From Sarcocystis neurona (Eukaryota; Apicomplexa; Conoidasida; Eucoccidiorida; Sarcocystidae), in NCBI GenBank assembly GCA_000727475.1, contig KL647288.1, forward strand, positions 10,550,903 to 10,614,902: 64,000 nucleotides of DNA, in the 5' to 3' direction. A model generated the notes under the pieces. That model saw only the letters and a list, made by a program, of their open reading frames with translations, searched no databases and was not told the DNA's origin. Positions within the stretch are counted from its first letter, which is position 1, and the number at the start of each line of letters is the position of its first letter. A program made the translations under genes and the position numbers. Positions 1 to 11,563 of this stretch are shown piece after piece.

Positions 1-2
1 CC

Positions 3-3000
3 GCAGCGGCGGGAGATACTGAAAAAGCAAGTCTGGGTGAAGGCGCTGTGCCTGGCGCTTCACTATCTGGTGGTCGCCTTACGTTGACGCCTTCTTCACT
101 GCGTACAGGAGGAAGGTGCAGAGGCGTGGCACTGGGCAGAAACACGTGCAGCTCTCCTCCCGAATCACAGCCCATGAAGCTGAACCGTCGGTCAACAGCT
201 GCTGACTACAGATGGACCGGAGCACCAGACTCGTCTTTCACAGCAGACGATGACTACAACCATACGTCTGCCTGCGCCGCTGCGGCACGCCCCGCTGCTC
301 GGGTGGTGCGCGTCGGTGGCCCCTTGCGGCAGCAGCAAGCGCTGCATGAGGAAGGGACAAGCAGGGGAAACGGACGGCATGTGCCAGCAATTATGGAGCG
401 GCAGTATGACTCAGAGCTGCAGCAGATTGCGAGGCAAGAGCTGGAGGCGTCTACTGATAGTATGGGTTTCACGTTGGGAGAGATCGTTGAACGCCCAACG
501 GCGCAGCTGAGACAGCAGCAGTCGCGACGGCCGCAGGAGCTGCACTCCCAGCAGGAGCGACAGCACAAAGGGTTACAGCTGCAAGAGATGATGCAGCAGA
601 CGTCCGCGTGCGTTCCTGGTGGACCTGTGTGGGAGGTATTACAGGTAGGCGCCGCGAGAAGGCGTGACACAGTGGCAGCAGCACCAGCAGGCGTCACCGC
701 CACGGCAGCAGCCGGCGTAGGAGAAAGGAGTTTTGGTAGTTCTGCTATCTGTGCATCTGCTAGCGACCAGGGGAGCTGCAGCGGTTTTCTGGAGCCCCAC
801 AATGCGGTGGAAGCTACCCTGGGATTTCCTCGACCGGTTCACCGTAGCCTACTGCAGCGGCAGCTGCAGCAGCTTCACATACAAGAAGGAGAGCAGCTGC
901 AGGAGGATCACGGATGGGGTGGCGAGCAGCGGAAGACTGGAGAAGATCAGCACGAGGAGAAGCAGCAGCAAGAGAGCGGCACAGCTGCGATGCGAGGCCG
1001 GCTCTCACTCAAGCGGACGCCGAGAGCGCAGGGCACGCCGACAACAGCATGCACTGCTGAAGCAGGTGGTGGCTTGGAGCATGCAAGAAGCGTGAGAAGC
1101 TGGCGCCGCGGCGCAGATGATGATCGCGCCAATATTGAAGCCGAAGCAGCAGAGCTGCTGCGGGCGATGCAGCCTCGTGAAATCGCTGCCGCTCGCCAGG
1201 AGCTGCTGGACCGGTTCGGGCCGAAGCGCTTTGCTGTTCTGCAGCGACGTGCATTACGGCGTGCTGCCCCGCAGCAGCAGACCCCGCCAACGCAACAACC
1301 TGCAGGGGCCTCTGGTACAGGTGAGTATGCATGCAGTGCGGCAGGCACAGCCGGCCAGAAGACCGTGTGCCAACAGACTGCTCTGGCTCCAGTGGGAGAG
1401 CGACAGCAGCTAAGCGCGTCCTCCTCCTTCTTCGCCCCGTCCTCTGGTGTTACTTCACATTGCGGCGGCTCTGCCTCCGACACAGGGAGCTCTGCTAGTA
1501 GTGCGTACGTGTCCTTCGCAAGTGGGAGGCGCGGACACGCGATATCGAGAGAATCTGCACCGTCGTCTGCCGGAGCGGTTGGCAAAGCCGTTTCTGACGA
1601 AGAGGTGAACGCGGCAGCTGCTGCGGGTGGCCCCACTGCTGTTCCACCAGGAGCAGCAAGCGTGCGGTTCGACATTCACCAGGTCGCGAAGCTTCGCTGG
1701 ACGGATCCACTGGGGCCCGAAGACTGGCACAGTGGTCCGTTTGGATACCAAGAGAGCCTGCGAGGAACAGGAGTGGCAGACCATGCGTTGGCATTGAAGC
1801 AGTTTAGGGAGCGACCTGGTGTTTTGTCCGCGGCGGTAGCAGCAGAGAGATCGAAGCCCCAGCTGCATGGTGCAGGATGTGCCTATGCGTTTGCAAATAT
1901 TCACGTACACCTTGAGCGGCTGCGCTTCGACTTTGACGGACGCTTGCGCTCGGATCTGCTGCATCTGCGAGACGCAGTCGACGCTGCTGTCGCTGGTGTT
2001 CGCGCCGCTGAAAGGCACAGCCGTCAAAGCTGCGCATTCTGGAGAAGGGCTTCACAGGTGCCGCGACTCCAAGGAAGCTCACAGCAGCTCTCCTCGCAGC
2101 AATCGCCAGACAAGCACACGGAGCGGGAGGAGCGGGAGAAAAGAAATGCTGCACTCCGAACGGGCGAGTCGCCGCAGTGTGCGCAGGGCGAAGAAATGAT
2201 ACCAAGCGTTGAGAGTGCGAGCCGAAGGATAAGCAGCCTTGCAGCCAGCGTAAGAGAAGTGAAAGACGGGCGAAATTTGAGAGAACCTGACGAGAGCATG
2301 AAAGGCGCAGACAATAAAAAGGAAGACAGAGATGCAGCAGGGGCAGCAGTTGAGGCAAGTCCTGCGCAAGAGGAATCAGAGGACTTCTTCGGGGACACAA
2401 GTGATGATAGTGATCCGCTGGAATTCTACCGTGGTCTCCACCACCACGGGGATGCAGCTGCCCTGCCTGGATACACGTTGGGTGAGCTGTTGCATTTGGC
2501 ACAAAGCAGCAACCACGCACAAGCTGCGCTTGCATTGCAGACGCTTGCTGCGGTTATTCGAAGTGGCAGGACCCTGTTCAGCTGCCCGTGGATTTCGGAA
2601 GCCGCTGCGTTTGCTGCGTCAATGCGCCGCTGGGCTGACCAGCAGCAATACACAGGGCAGCCAAAGCAGCAAGTCCTGCCATCGGAGTTACGGCGGTGCG
2701 AGATACGCGCTCGAGAGAAGGAGGTGGAACACGGAGAAAAACGACAAAATTACGACGACGAGGGGCAGTCGTCGCGTCAGTACCAGTGGGAACACACTAC
2801 TGCGCAGCAACCAGCAGGATCTTCAGAGACGGAAGAGCTGGGTCCTGTGGATGTGGCTGGTGCTCAGGATGACGCAGCGGACGCGGAGTGGGTGAAGTTG
2901 AACAGAGTATTGTCTTTTTCTTCTGAAATGCAGTTTGAAGCGAGAGCGGGATATGGTCTGGGTCTCAGGCGCTGGTATAGTTATGTTGCTTGTGATCTCT

Positions 3001-6000
3001 ATTTGGCGTGGAGGTTGCATGCATTGCTCCACGCACAAGCTGCAGCAATACATCGGGCGTCGCTTTGCTGTTTGGCCGCATTTTTCGGCCCTCCTGCGCT
3101 CTCGGGGGTACGTCGGCTTCGTGCAGCGTGTTGGTCGAAGCGTCCTCGTGGGAACGCCGTTCACGACGCCGCACCCTGCGTCAGCGGTAGAGGCAGCTCC
3201 GTCACCAACGAATGTAGCAGCCGAAGCAGCAACGTAGCGAAAGCAGAAAGAGAACGTAGCGGTGAAAGTCGCTGTGTGGACGCCAACGTCAGTCCACCCA
3301 GTAGCAGCGCCAGCGACAGCTGCACTGCTTGCAGAAGAACGTCGAACGCTCCTGGAAAGTGTGACAGCGAAGGTGCGGTTGACAGAGGTCACAGAGAGGT
3401 CCTGGTATATGGGCGGGGTACACGGCAAGATGTGTCTAGTAGGGAGCAAGTAGCTGGAGAATCAGGAGGAGCCGCTGCTTCCGCGTTCTCGGAAAGTAAT
3501 TTGCTGCGTGCTTCTGAGCAGCGAGTTGCGGACTGGGGCCCTGGGTTGAGTATTCTGCCACTGCATTTGAAAAAGCTTCCCAGACAGCTGACGACAGGAT
3601 TGCTCAAGCGTCAGTCTCGTAAGGGGCAGCAACAGCAGGAGCAACGTTCTTCGGCACCGCAGCTTCCCCCGCAGTCTGCGTCGCAGCAGCGGGTAGCGGA
3701 GCAGCAGACGTGGCACCGTGAGCTGTTGCCGCAGGAGTGTCGGCAGCGGCAGCAGGGAGCCGTACATCACTGTGTAGAAGAAACCGATTACGTATGCGTG
3801 TGGGGTCTTGGCGGTTTGGATTTTGTCACCGAAGGATTACTTGTGGTTGAGTGCTGTTCCGGGCTGCGCAACATTGACTCAAGTGAGAGCACCTGTGCGT
3901 CTCTTGCTGTTGCAGTCGGCGGAGACAGCAGCGCAGGCTGTCGCGGCGTATTTGCTTTTTGGCACGCATTCTTCGGACGAATGAGCTCTGAAGCTGCTGC
4001 GGCTCCAGTCTGCTCGCAGCAGCCGCTGGCTGTCTCTCTTGCAGGTTCACAGCAGCACAGAAACAACCACAAGGCCGGCGAGGAGAAACAGGGAGAGGGA
4101 GCGAAAACTGTTACCGCGTCTTCTGCGACACCGATAGAAAGGCTGAAGCTCAAGCTTACCTCAGCAGGCTCTAGCGAAGATAGTGGAGTAGAGGCAACTA
4201 GCTTATCGGGAAGTAGAGCCGCAGCGGCAGAAAACGAATGCCCCACACTTCCCGCAGCGAACTCAACGCGAGAGGGAGCAGCGGCGACAACAACCATGCT
4301 GCAAGAAGGCACACTTGAGGAATTTCTCGAGACAGCGGGAGCTCCAAGTGAATCCGGTGTAGGCCAGAGTGCGACTACTTTGCTGTATGATTCTGTTGGA
4401 GCACTTTTCAGCAGCAGTCCCGTCGAGGCTTTGTTGGAACATGGGAAACTGTTGCAGCGGTTGGCGATGCTTCTTTCTGTCCACCGAACAGATGAGGACT
4501 TCGAGCGACACGCGTTGCAGCTGCTGCTTGGTCTTTCTGCTTCCGGACCTGCCTCCACAGCGTGCATGCTTGCACATGCACCTCTGCAGAAAAGCATTCG
4601 ATCTTTGGCAGAGGGGCTTTTGATTGGGTCCGTAGCTCGTACTCAACGTCTGCAGCAGCAGAAGCTCCAGCAGAGTCTCGCTGTGGCAACTTCTCGTGCA
4701 GCTGAAAATTCGAGCTCACCCATTGCGGGAGTTTATTTCGTCGCAAGAGCCGAGCTTCATCGGCATATGGGGCGAAGCAGCAGCAGCAGAGAGGGGAGCC
4801 AAAGGTCGGTAAAGGGAAGCAGCGACAAGACCACCACCAACCGCCGCTGCGCTACCAGCCGCCGCGACAACCACATGAAAGATTCCTGTGACTCTTCTTC
4901 AAATCCGGCTCAGCAGGAAGATATCAAACTTCTAAAGGAAGGAAACGGAAGGGGTTTTCTTTTGCGGCATACTGAATATTTGCTGCTGAGAGAGCTGCTG
5001 GTACTGCTGCGGCTTTGGGCAGGGTGGGCTCCCAGCAAGATCGAAGAGGACCGGACGAGCAGCAGTTTGGAGGCTGCTGCTGCCACTGCGTGGAAAGACA
5101 CGCTCATAGGCGAGGATTCGGCGTGCTGCGCGTTGCTGTTGCAGAGTTTCACGGACGGCATCTTTCTTGTGGAGGCGGCAGCGACTAACGAGGAAACACT
5201 AGCGTGTAACTTCAGCACTGATATGAACTCGGGAAACGCAGCAGGGGCAGGGATCGCACCTCGCCTCACAACAAGAGGAGACGAGTGGACATCTTTTGTC
5301 ATGAGCTTTGGCGAAGACAGAAGGGAATGTAGTGCGGCTGCTCCTGCAGATGAAGACATCCTGATTGCTGCAGTAGAAGCTGCCCGCGCACTGCGGGTGT
5401 TGGAGGCGAGGGGCGCTCTTCCACATACATTTGCGTCTTTCTATCCTTCTGCTGTGCAACTTCTTCATGCTTTCACAAAACGACTTCGAAAGGTTCAGAA
5501 AGAACTGCTGCACGTGAGCGGCATTAGCGGCGGTGAAAGCCGCAACGAGTTGCCAGGTTCGACGCAAGAGCGAGGCGGAGTAAACGGTCAGCAACAGGAA
5601 GAGAACCCACAACGTGGAGGTTCTTGTGACCTTTGGCCGGAGCTGCAGCAGCAGATGGAAGAGCTGCAACAAGGAGACCTCGACGTGCAACGGCAGAAGT
5701 GTGAAAGTGAAGCAGCAGAATTGTCAAAATTTCTCTTGGAGCTGGAAGCTCCGCTAGAATTGACAGAGCCGCGTCCCACTGGGCAGGCTGTCGCTGTCAC
5801 CGAACACACGAAGACGCCCGGCAGCAGCAGTGACCACAAGGGGAATAATAGCAACATCGCCAGCAACAGCAGCCCCCACAGAAGCGATGGCAATATCAAG
5901 AGGGACGTAGCATTTGCTTGGATCTTTCACGGTGCCTTCGTGAAGGAGTTGCTGCGCTGGGGTGCAGTGACAGCGGCCAAAGGCGAAGCTATTGAAGATG

Positions 6001-9000
6001 CTAGCGTTGAAGCTCACGAGTTCTTACTTCAGGTTTGTACCAGACACATAGCTCTTTTCGGCTAGTGGTTCTTCCGTAGCAAAGGTGGAATCGTCTGCCT
6101 GTGCGAAGTTATATGTGCGCATCTGCATACGGTTGAGAATTGAATTTGCAGACACGAAAACGCAGGTACGATAGTTTTGAGAGGGGCTTCTGCATATACC
6201 GCATATACGCGCGTAACCTTACACGCAAGTTAGGGTTTGCAGACTTTAGTTTTTCCCTGGGAATGGCGAGAATGAGATACGAACAAAGTCCTGGTCACAA
6301 CTGCGTAAGCAAGGGTATGCCGTGCGGCTGCTTACGTCTCTCCGTAGATCTGCAAGTTGGCAGGAAATTAGGATATGCGTTCTATAAGAGTCGTCAGGTT
6401 GGCTACTCGTGGCTCGATAGTGCAAGCCGCACTCTAGTGTTCGCCTGCTTGGAGAAGAATTTGCGTCAGCAAGATGCGCGCGCTCATCTTCCGGCTTGAG
6501 CCAAGGAAAGCTGAAGCGCTGTTTCTGCCTCAGTGACCTCTTGAAGGCGCACAGTGGCGGGCTACATAGTTATTTACACGTATTTGTCTAGATGGGAAGG
6601 AGACGTCAGAATTTCTCTCGTGTGTATTAGCAGGTGCGCAGACAGAGCCGCTCAAAGCGTACATAGAATCCACTTGTCTATGTGACGGTTCGAGGGTTGA
6701 AGAGCATGCAGTGGTTTTTACATGTGCTTCTATTGTCCACAGGTGACGCCGTTCCTACGTCTTTTCCCCTCGCTTCTAAATTGCTGGACGGAATTCGAAT
6801 CCCTCAGTGGGCTTTTCGATTCTTTTACCAGTGCTGCGGCGGTCCAAGTATTGCTTGCAGCAACACAGTTACTGCTGGTAGCCTCTAGGAGAGTTGCGCG
6901 AGCAGTATGTTCTTGCGACTTAAGCAGAAGTCCTGCAGTGGGTGACAACAGTGTCCACGATCCGCTGGCCAGCAAAAGCGCGTCTGCTAGTGAGAGTCAT
7001 TTCACCAGCACCAACAGCCACACTGGCGGCGGTCACACCCGTGGCAACGAGTCGAGCAGCAGAGAAAGCAGCAGCGGTGGCATTTCCAGCAGCAGTGGCA
7101 GCGCAGGCGTCACAGCAGAACGTTTTGATGTGCGGCAGGCGGCGGTAAGTTGCTGGATCCGTCTTATGAAGCCGCTGGCGGAATCACTTCTCGGACCTGC
7201 GACAGACCAGACGACTGCTCGCTGCAGCGACGCAGGCTCTGTCGACAGTGCCGCTATACGACGCACGGAGAAGACAACTCGTGCAGACCCAGGAGCGGCG
7301 GCCGAAGGAGCAGCAGACGGTCGCTGCGGCTTCGGGCAAGCAAACCGCGAAAAGCGAGGCACAGGGCATAGGGTTGACGGATGTGTATCCGAAAATGGAC
7401 GGAGCAAGACACGTGGAGGGCTTCTACGTCTGATGGACAAAATGAAGGAGACGTGCAGTCGTAACGGAGGCAGCAGCCTTGCCAAGGCTCTCACTCGATA
7501 CGCCGTGGAGACAGGATGGACCTCTGTGACCAGCTGCTGCTGCTCACAGTGCGTGCCGTGGTCTCCACAAGAAGACATGGTGAACGACTGCGGGGCCACC
7601 TCTGCGTGTACCGGGTACGTAAGCCGACCGGTGAGACGCAGCCGGTGGCGAGGGTTGCTGCCAGCGACAAGCGAAAGCTTTGCTGGAACAGAAGTTTTGG
7701 ATCGTTTCGCTGCTTTGTCAGCCGTGCAGGATTTCTGCAGTATATCTGCGCGGCGACGCTGCCGGGGCCAGCACGCCAACGGCTACTGCGTGTCCGCTTC
7801 CGCGGACAGCCTCCTGTCTGTGTGTCACAGGAACACCGACCCATCGTCAAGCTGTAGCGACCGGGCTGAACCCGACAAATTTACTGGCGGCAGCACCAGC
7901 ACTGGCGGTGAGATGGCAGGCGTGTACGGCAGCAGGAGCTGCGCCAAGCTGGACAATGCCACGGGCCCAGACGGCACCAGCAGTGGCAGCGACTCTTCCT
8001 GCAAAGGCATCTGGATGAGCGGTAGAAGCACCGGCAGCGCAAACATCGTCGCGCTGACGTCAAAGTCCACACCAGGTGTACCGCAAGATATTGAGTTGTT
8101 CTTGTCAGAAGCATCTTTTCTCAGTGCTGCATGCAGCTGGGTTGCCTCGTCGCTGCATGTGCTGCACCACTGGAGGCCAAGCCGTTACGCGCATGATTCA
8201 GCAGATCCAACACGAGAGAGAGCGTCCTGCAGCAGCCACGTCGGCGACAGCGAGTTTTCGAGACAGCCGCAGAAAAGCAGCGAATACGAAAGAGGAAACT
8301 GCACGTTTCCAGCTTCCGCCCGCAGGGACAAGAGCGTCTTTCACCCGCTTGACAGAAGTGGTAACACTAGTCGCGACCATGTCGGAAAACTTGCCGCGGC
8401 CATAGCCGGCAGGAAAAGCAGTGAGCAGTGTAGCATCTTCTCTCCGTACATGCTGAAACAGGTCGCCGAAGCAGCGGCAGGCCTCGCCGCTGCACTACGT
8501 GGCACAATGCGTTGCCTCTTCCAACAACTTCGATGCCCGCAGCAGTCACAGTCCCCACTTACAACCGCAGCGAGAACGACCGCAGGAGTATCCCTCAGCG
8601 CAGCGGGTACGTGGTCTCCGGAAGGCCCGTCGCAGCGACAGCAGCAACGACATCCGCAACACCACACGGTACAGCCTGACCAGAAGCGGCGTCAAGATCC
8701 TCGACAACACGAACCGGTGAGCAGTGGTCAGCATCAGGCCACAGCAACATCCCAGCCGGTGATCCTCTTCGAGCCGCTGGCGCAACTGATGCTAGCTTTG
8801 CAGTTGCTTCTGCGTGCCTGCGAGCGCTTTTCCGCAAGGCAGTGGAATCCGGCGGACGAGCAACGGTGCCTACTTGCTTCCTGCAGTGCAGCGGCAACCC
8901 CTCGAACCTTCTTGCGTGCTATGCTGATGCTGTATCATTCTGTCACGGCGTCTTCGCTCGGCAAAGTCAAAGAGCAGCGCGGCTTTCTCAGCAACCAACG

Positions 9001-11563
9001 GCCCAGCGTAGAACACGACGACCAGCTAGAGAAGGAAGCTCATCCAGGACCACAAGCCGCCTGGCTAAAAGGTGCCGCCCAGTGGTTCAACATGTGCTGC
9101 GACTTTTCTCTCCCGGTGCAACATTACACGGAGAACCTGCAAGCAGTTTCGGCTTCAAATTCAACACAGAGTGCAGAACATGTGTATAAACTGCTTTTGC
9201 AGGCAGTTGAACAAAGCGACGTGCCTCTGAGGCAACGGCAGCGGAAGGACGGTCCGGAAGGACCAGCAGACAGAGCATGGCCCTGGGTGCTCTGCGCAGT
9301 CGACTCACTTGATGTTGTGGTGAACAAGGCTGCGAAGCAGCAGCAGGACTGCCTCTCCAGCAAGAGGGCAAAAAGTGGGCAAGCCTGCAACACAGGCGAA
9401 GCGCAACGACCGCGAGGGACGCTGTTTAGCAGGCAGCTTGCGGTATGTCCTATTGATGGAATACTGGGAGGTAGCATCTGGCAGTGTTTCTGCTGCGATG
9501 CTGCGCTGGCGCCGGAGCAGCAGAGCACAGCGGTAGACAGTGCTCTGCTGTCGGAGAATTTAGACGAGGCGCTTTCTCTGTGCCGCCTACTGGTGTGGAC
9601 GCCAAACCTGGCACAAGAGCTGCTCCGCTACGTACCTCCAGGTGCAATTTTCGCTGCGTTGGTCGCCTTGTACACAGAGCCACATCTGACGAGCACAACA
9701 AACAATCGCAGTAGTGGCAGTGCGTTGGGACCGCGAGAAGCCACGGCGGCGATTGGCCACGTGAGGGGGTCGGCTTTCAGCATCTACGCGCGACCCGTTG
9801 TCTACGACCTGTTCTGCAGACTGCTGGACAAGCTGCTGTTGCAGCCACTGGGCAAACAGTTGCGGGATCACGCGCTAAGGCAGCAGTCGGGGAAGCGGCA
9901 GGCGAAGCCTAAAGCAGGCCGGCACGTGCAGACTACGCAAGTCGAGGAAGAGCAACAGGCGCGCGAAGTGAAAAGCGAGCCAGAACTGCAGTGCAAGAAG
10001 GAAGAGGATCAGCAGATGAAGGGAGGGGAGCAGCACCAAGCCGACGAAGAGAAGGACAACCAGGAGAAGCACCACCAGCTAGATCGGCTGCATGACGCTG
10101 ATCTGTTGTTGCCGTCCACTCCCCTGCCCTGCGAGTATTTGAACTTCAGCACGTCATTTCTTACTTGTTTTTGTCGAGCGTGTCAGACAGAGTGCTGTGC
10201 GTCGCTGAGAGAGGCGCAACCCACTACAGCTCCTGCTCCCTCCTCAACTGTTGAACCACCTCAGGATTGTTCGCACTGGTTTCAAGTGTGCTGCAATAAA
10301 GCCCAAGATGTACTAATAGAGCGCACTGCTCGGCTTCTACTCATTTCTCAGAATGCAGCAGACGCGGCAGATCCACTCATGTCGTTGCTGCTGTGGCTGC
10401 TCAGCTCCCCCGCGTTTCCCTTCGAGTGCAGGCGCATGCTAGTGCGCGGCGAACGGACATGGCTCAAAGTGGCGAGCCAGCTTTTCTGCTTCGTTTGCGA
10501 TGTGGACCTGCTCGCTTCCCTGAGTGCGGAACAGCAGTTCAAGTGCCCCCGTGAACTGCAACCCGAGGAGCCGCAGCAGCACCAGCCGCAGGCGAGCCGG
10601 CAGCAACGGGAGCAGCCGCAGCACGTCACACAGCTTGCCCACCAGTTGCAAGAACATCCGAGGAAGGAGGTGAAGCGGTGGCAGCAGCCAGAAGAACCTC
10701 ATCGTCTCTCTCCGGTGGTGCGAACAGCAAGTAACACAAGTGAGATATGCGCGCTTGAGAAGTCTCTACGAAGAGCGAGTTGCTGGGGCATGCAGTCGCC
10801 GCGCGGTGATGTATTTTGGTTTACGGCAGCGAATTCGCTGTATGTGGCGCTACCGGGACTGTGGAGAGAAAACAGTGAAGAGATCCTTGTTGGCTGGTCG
10901 TTGTACGTACAAAGTCAACTCGCAAAGGGGTTTTTGCTTTCAGATTGGCACCCGAGGTGTGAAAATAAGCAGGAAGCAACAACTCTTGTTCCTCAAAGTA
11001 CGCAGACCTCTCCGCCAGCCACCTCCTGCTTCACTGCGTTGTTTCCGTTGCACTCTCTGGCCCTGCTCGTAGCAGATGAGATGAGCTCCCCCGTGGCGCC
11101 TTCGCTACCCGCTCTTGAAACAGATAAAGCCTATGGAAGCACCCATGAGCCGGCGCAACGGGAGGGCCAGCTGGCAAAGCGGCAGCCACAGCTTTCTCTC
11201 GAGCAAGAATCGTGCTTGTCGAGAGATAAGCCGCAACCGGAGTACAAGTCTGAGAGAGAGAATATCACGCTGACTCCCGAGACAAAGCTGAATTATCCGG
11301 CTTCTACCCCGCAAAGACAGACGCAAGTCTTATCCAATCCAGGGCTGCAATGCGATCCTTGCAGGGCAGCTGAGAGTACCTCAGCGAGACGCAAAGAAGA
11401 TATTGAGACACGGTTTTCAAAACTGAAGCGTTTGCTGAAAGCCGACAGTGCGTCAAAGAGCTACAGTGCATTCGAGGCGGATGTTGAGCAGGTGGCAGAC
11501 AACATTGCACGTATCATATGCGGCAGCAGGGTGGTGGCGCGACGTGGTGAGCGTAGTCCTTAA
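3..11563 (+). CDS. RPAP1: RPAP1-family RNA polymerase II-associated protein, giant, two exons (5' end open at window edge)
   Basis: RPAP1 (MINIYO in plants) helps assemble RNA polymerase II and bring it to the nucleus; that role is family knowledge. Exon 1 runs to 6032 and exon 2 from 6743 to 11563, joined in phase 0 (CAG|gtttgt ... ccacag|GTG). Counting from the first in-frame ATG at 174, an RPAP1_N-like block lies near residues 314-364 (RANIEAEAAELLRAMQPREI). The RPAP1_C signature is split: RFDFDG near 584, then GLHHHG and PGYTLGELLHLAQSS near 754-780, with about 165 low-complexity residues between them that relatives lack. Exon 2 is mostly Gln/Ser/Ala-rich with scattered helical, Leu-rich stretches typical of the family's C-terminal half. 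From 174 the protein would be 3559 residues, about 2.5 times human RPAP1. No stop separates position 3 from 174, so the true start may be upstream of the window. The identity is firm; the N-terminus is not. Confidence 0.88.
6033..6742 (+). other. Intron of the RPAP1 gene (phase 0, 710 bases)
   Basis: The donor follows TTACTTCAG and reads gtttgt; the acceptor is tattgtccacag. Removing it keeps the frame and joins EFLLQ to VTPFLRLFPS, continuing a hydrophobic helical stretch. The exon 1 frame reads only 11 more codons into the intron before a stop at 6063-6065, so an annotation without splicing would split this into two genes. A 119-residue open stretch at 6140-6499 inside the intron has no recognisable content. 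Confidence 0.82.

Noticed and set aside
254..802. Several minus-strand frames of 100-270 codons opposite the RPAP1 exons
   Set aside because: Mirror frames of CAG/GCA-rich coding DNA (read as Cys/Leu/Ala runs); no independent evidence.
6230..6242. Telomere-like TTAGGGTTT
   Set aside because: A single copy, not an array; inside an intron.
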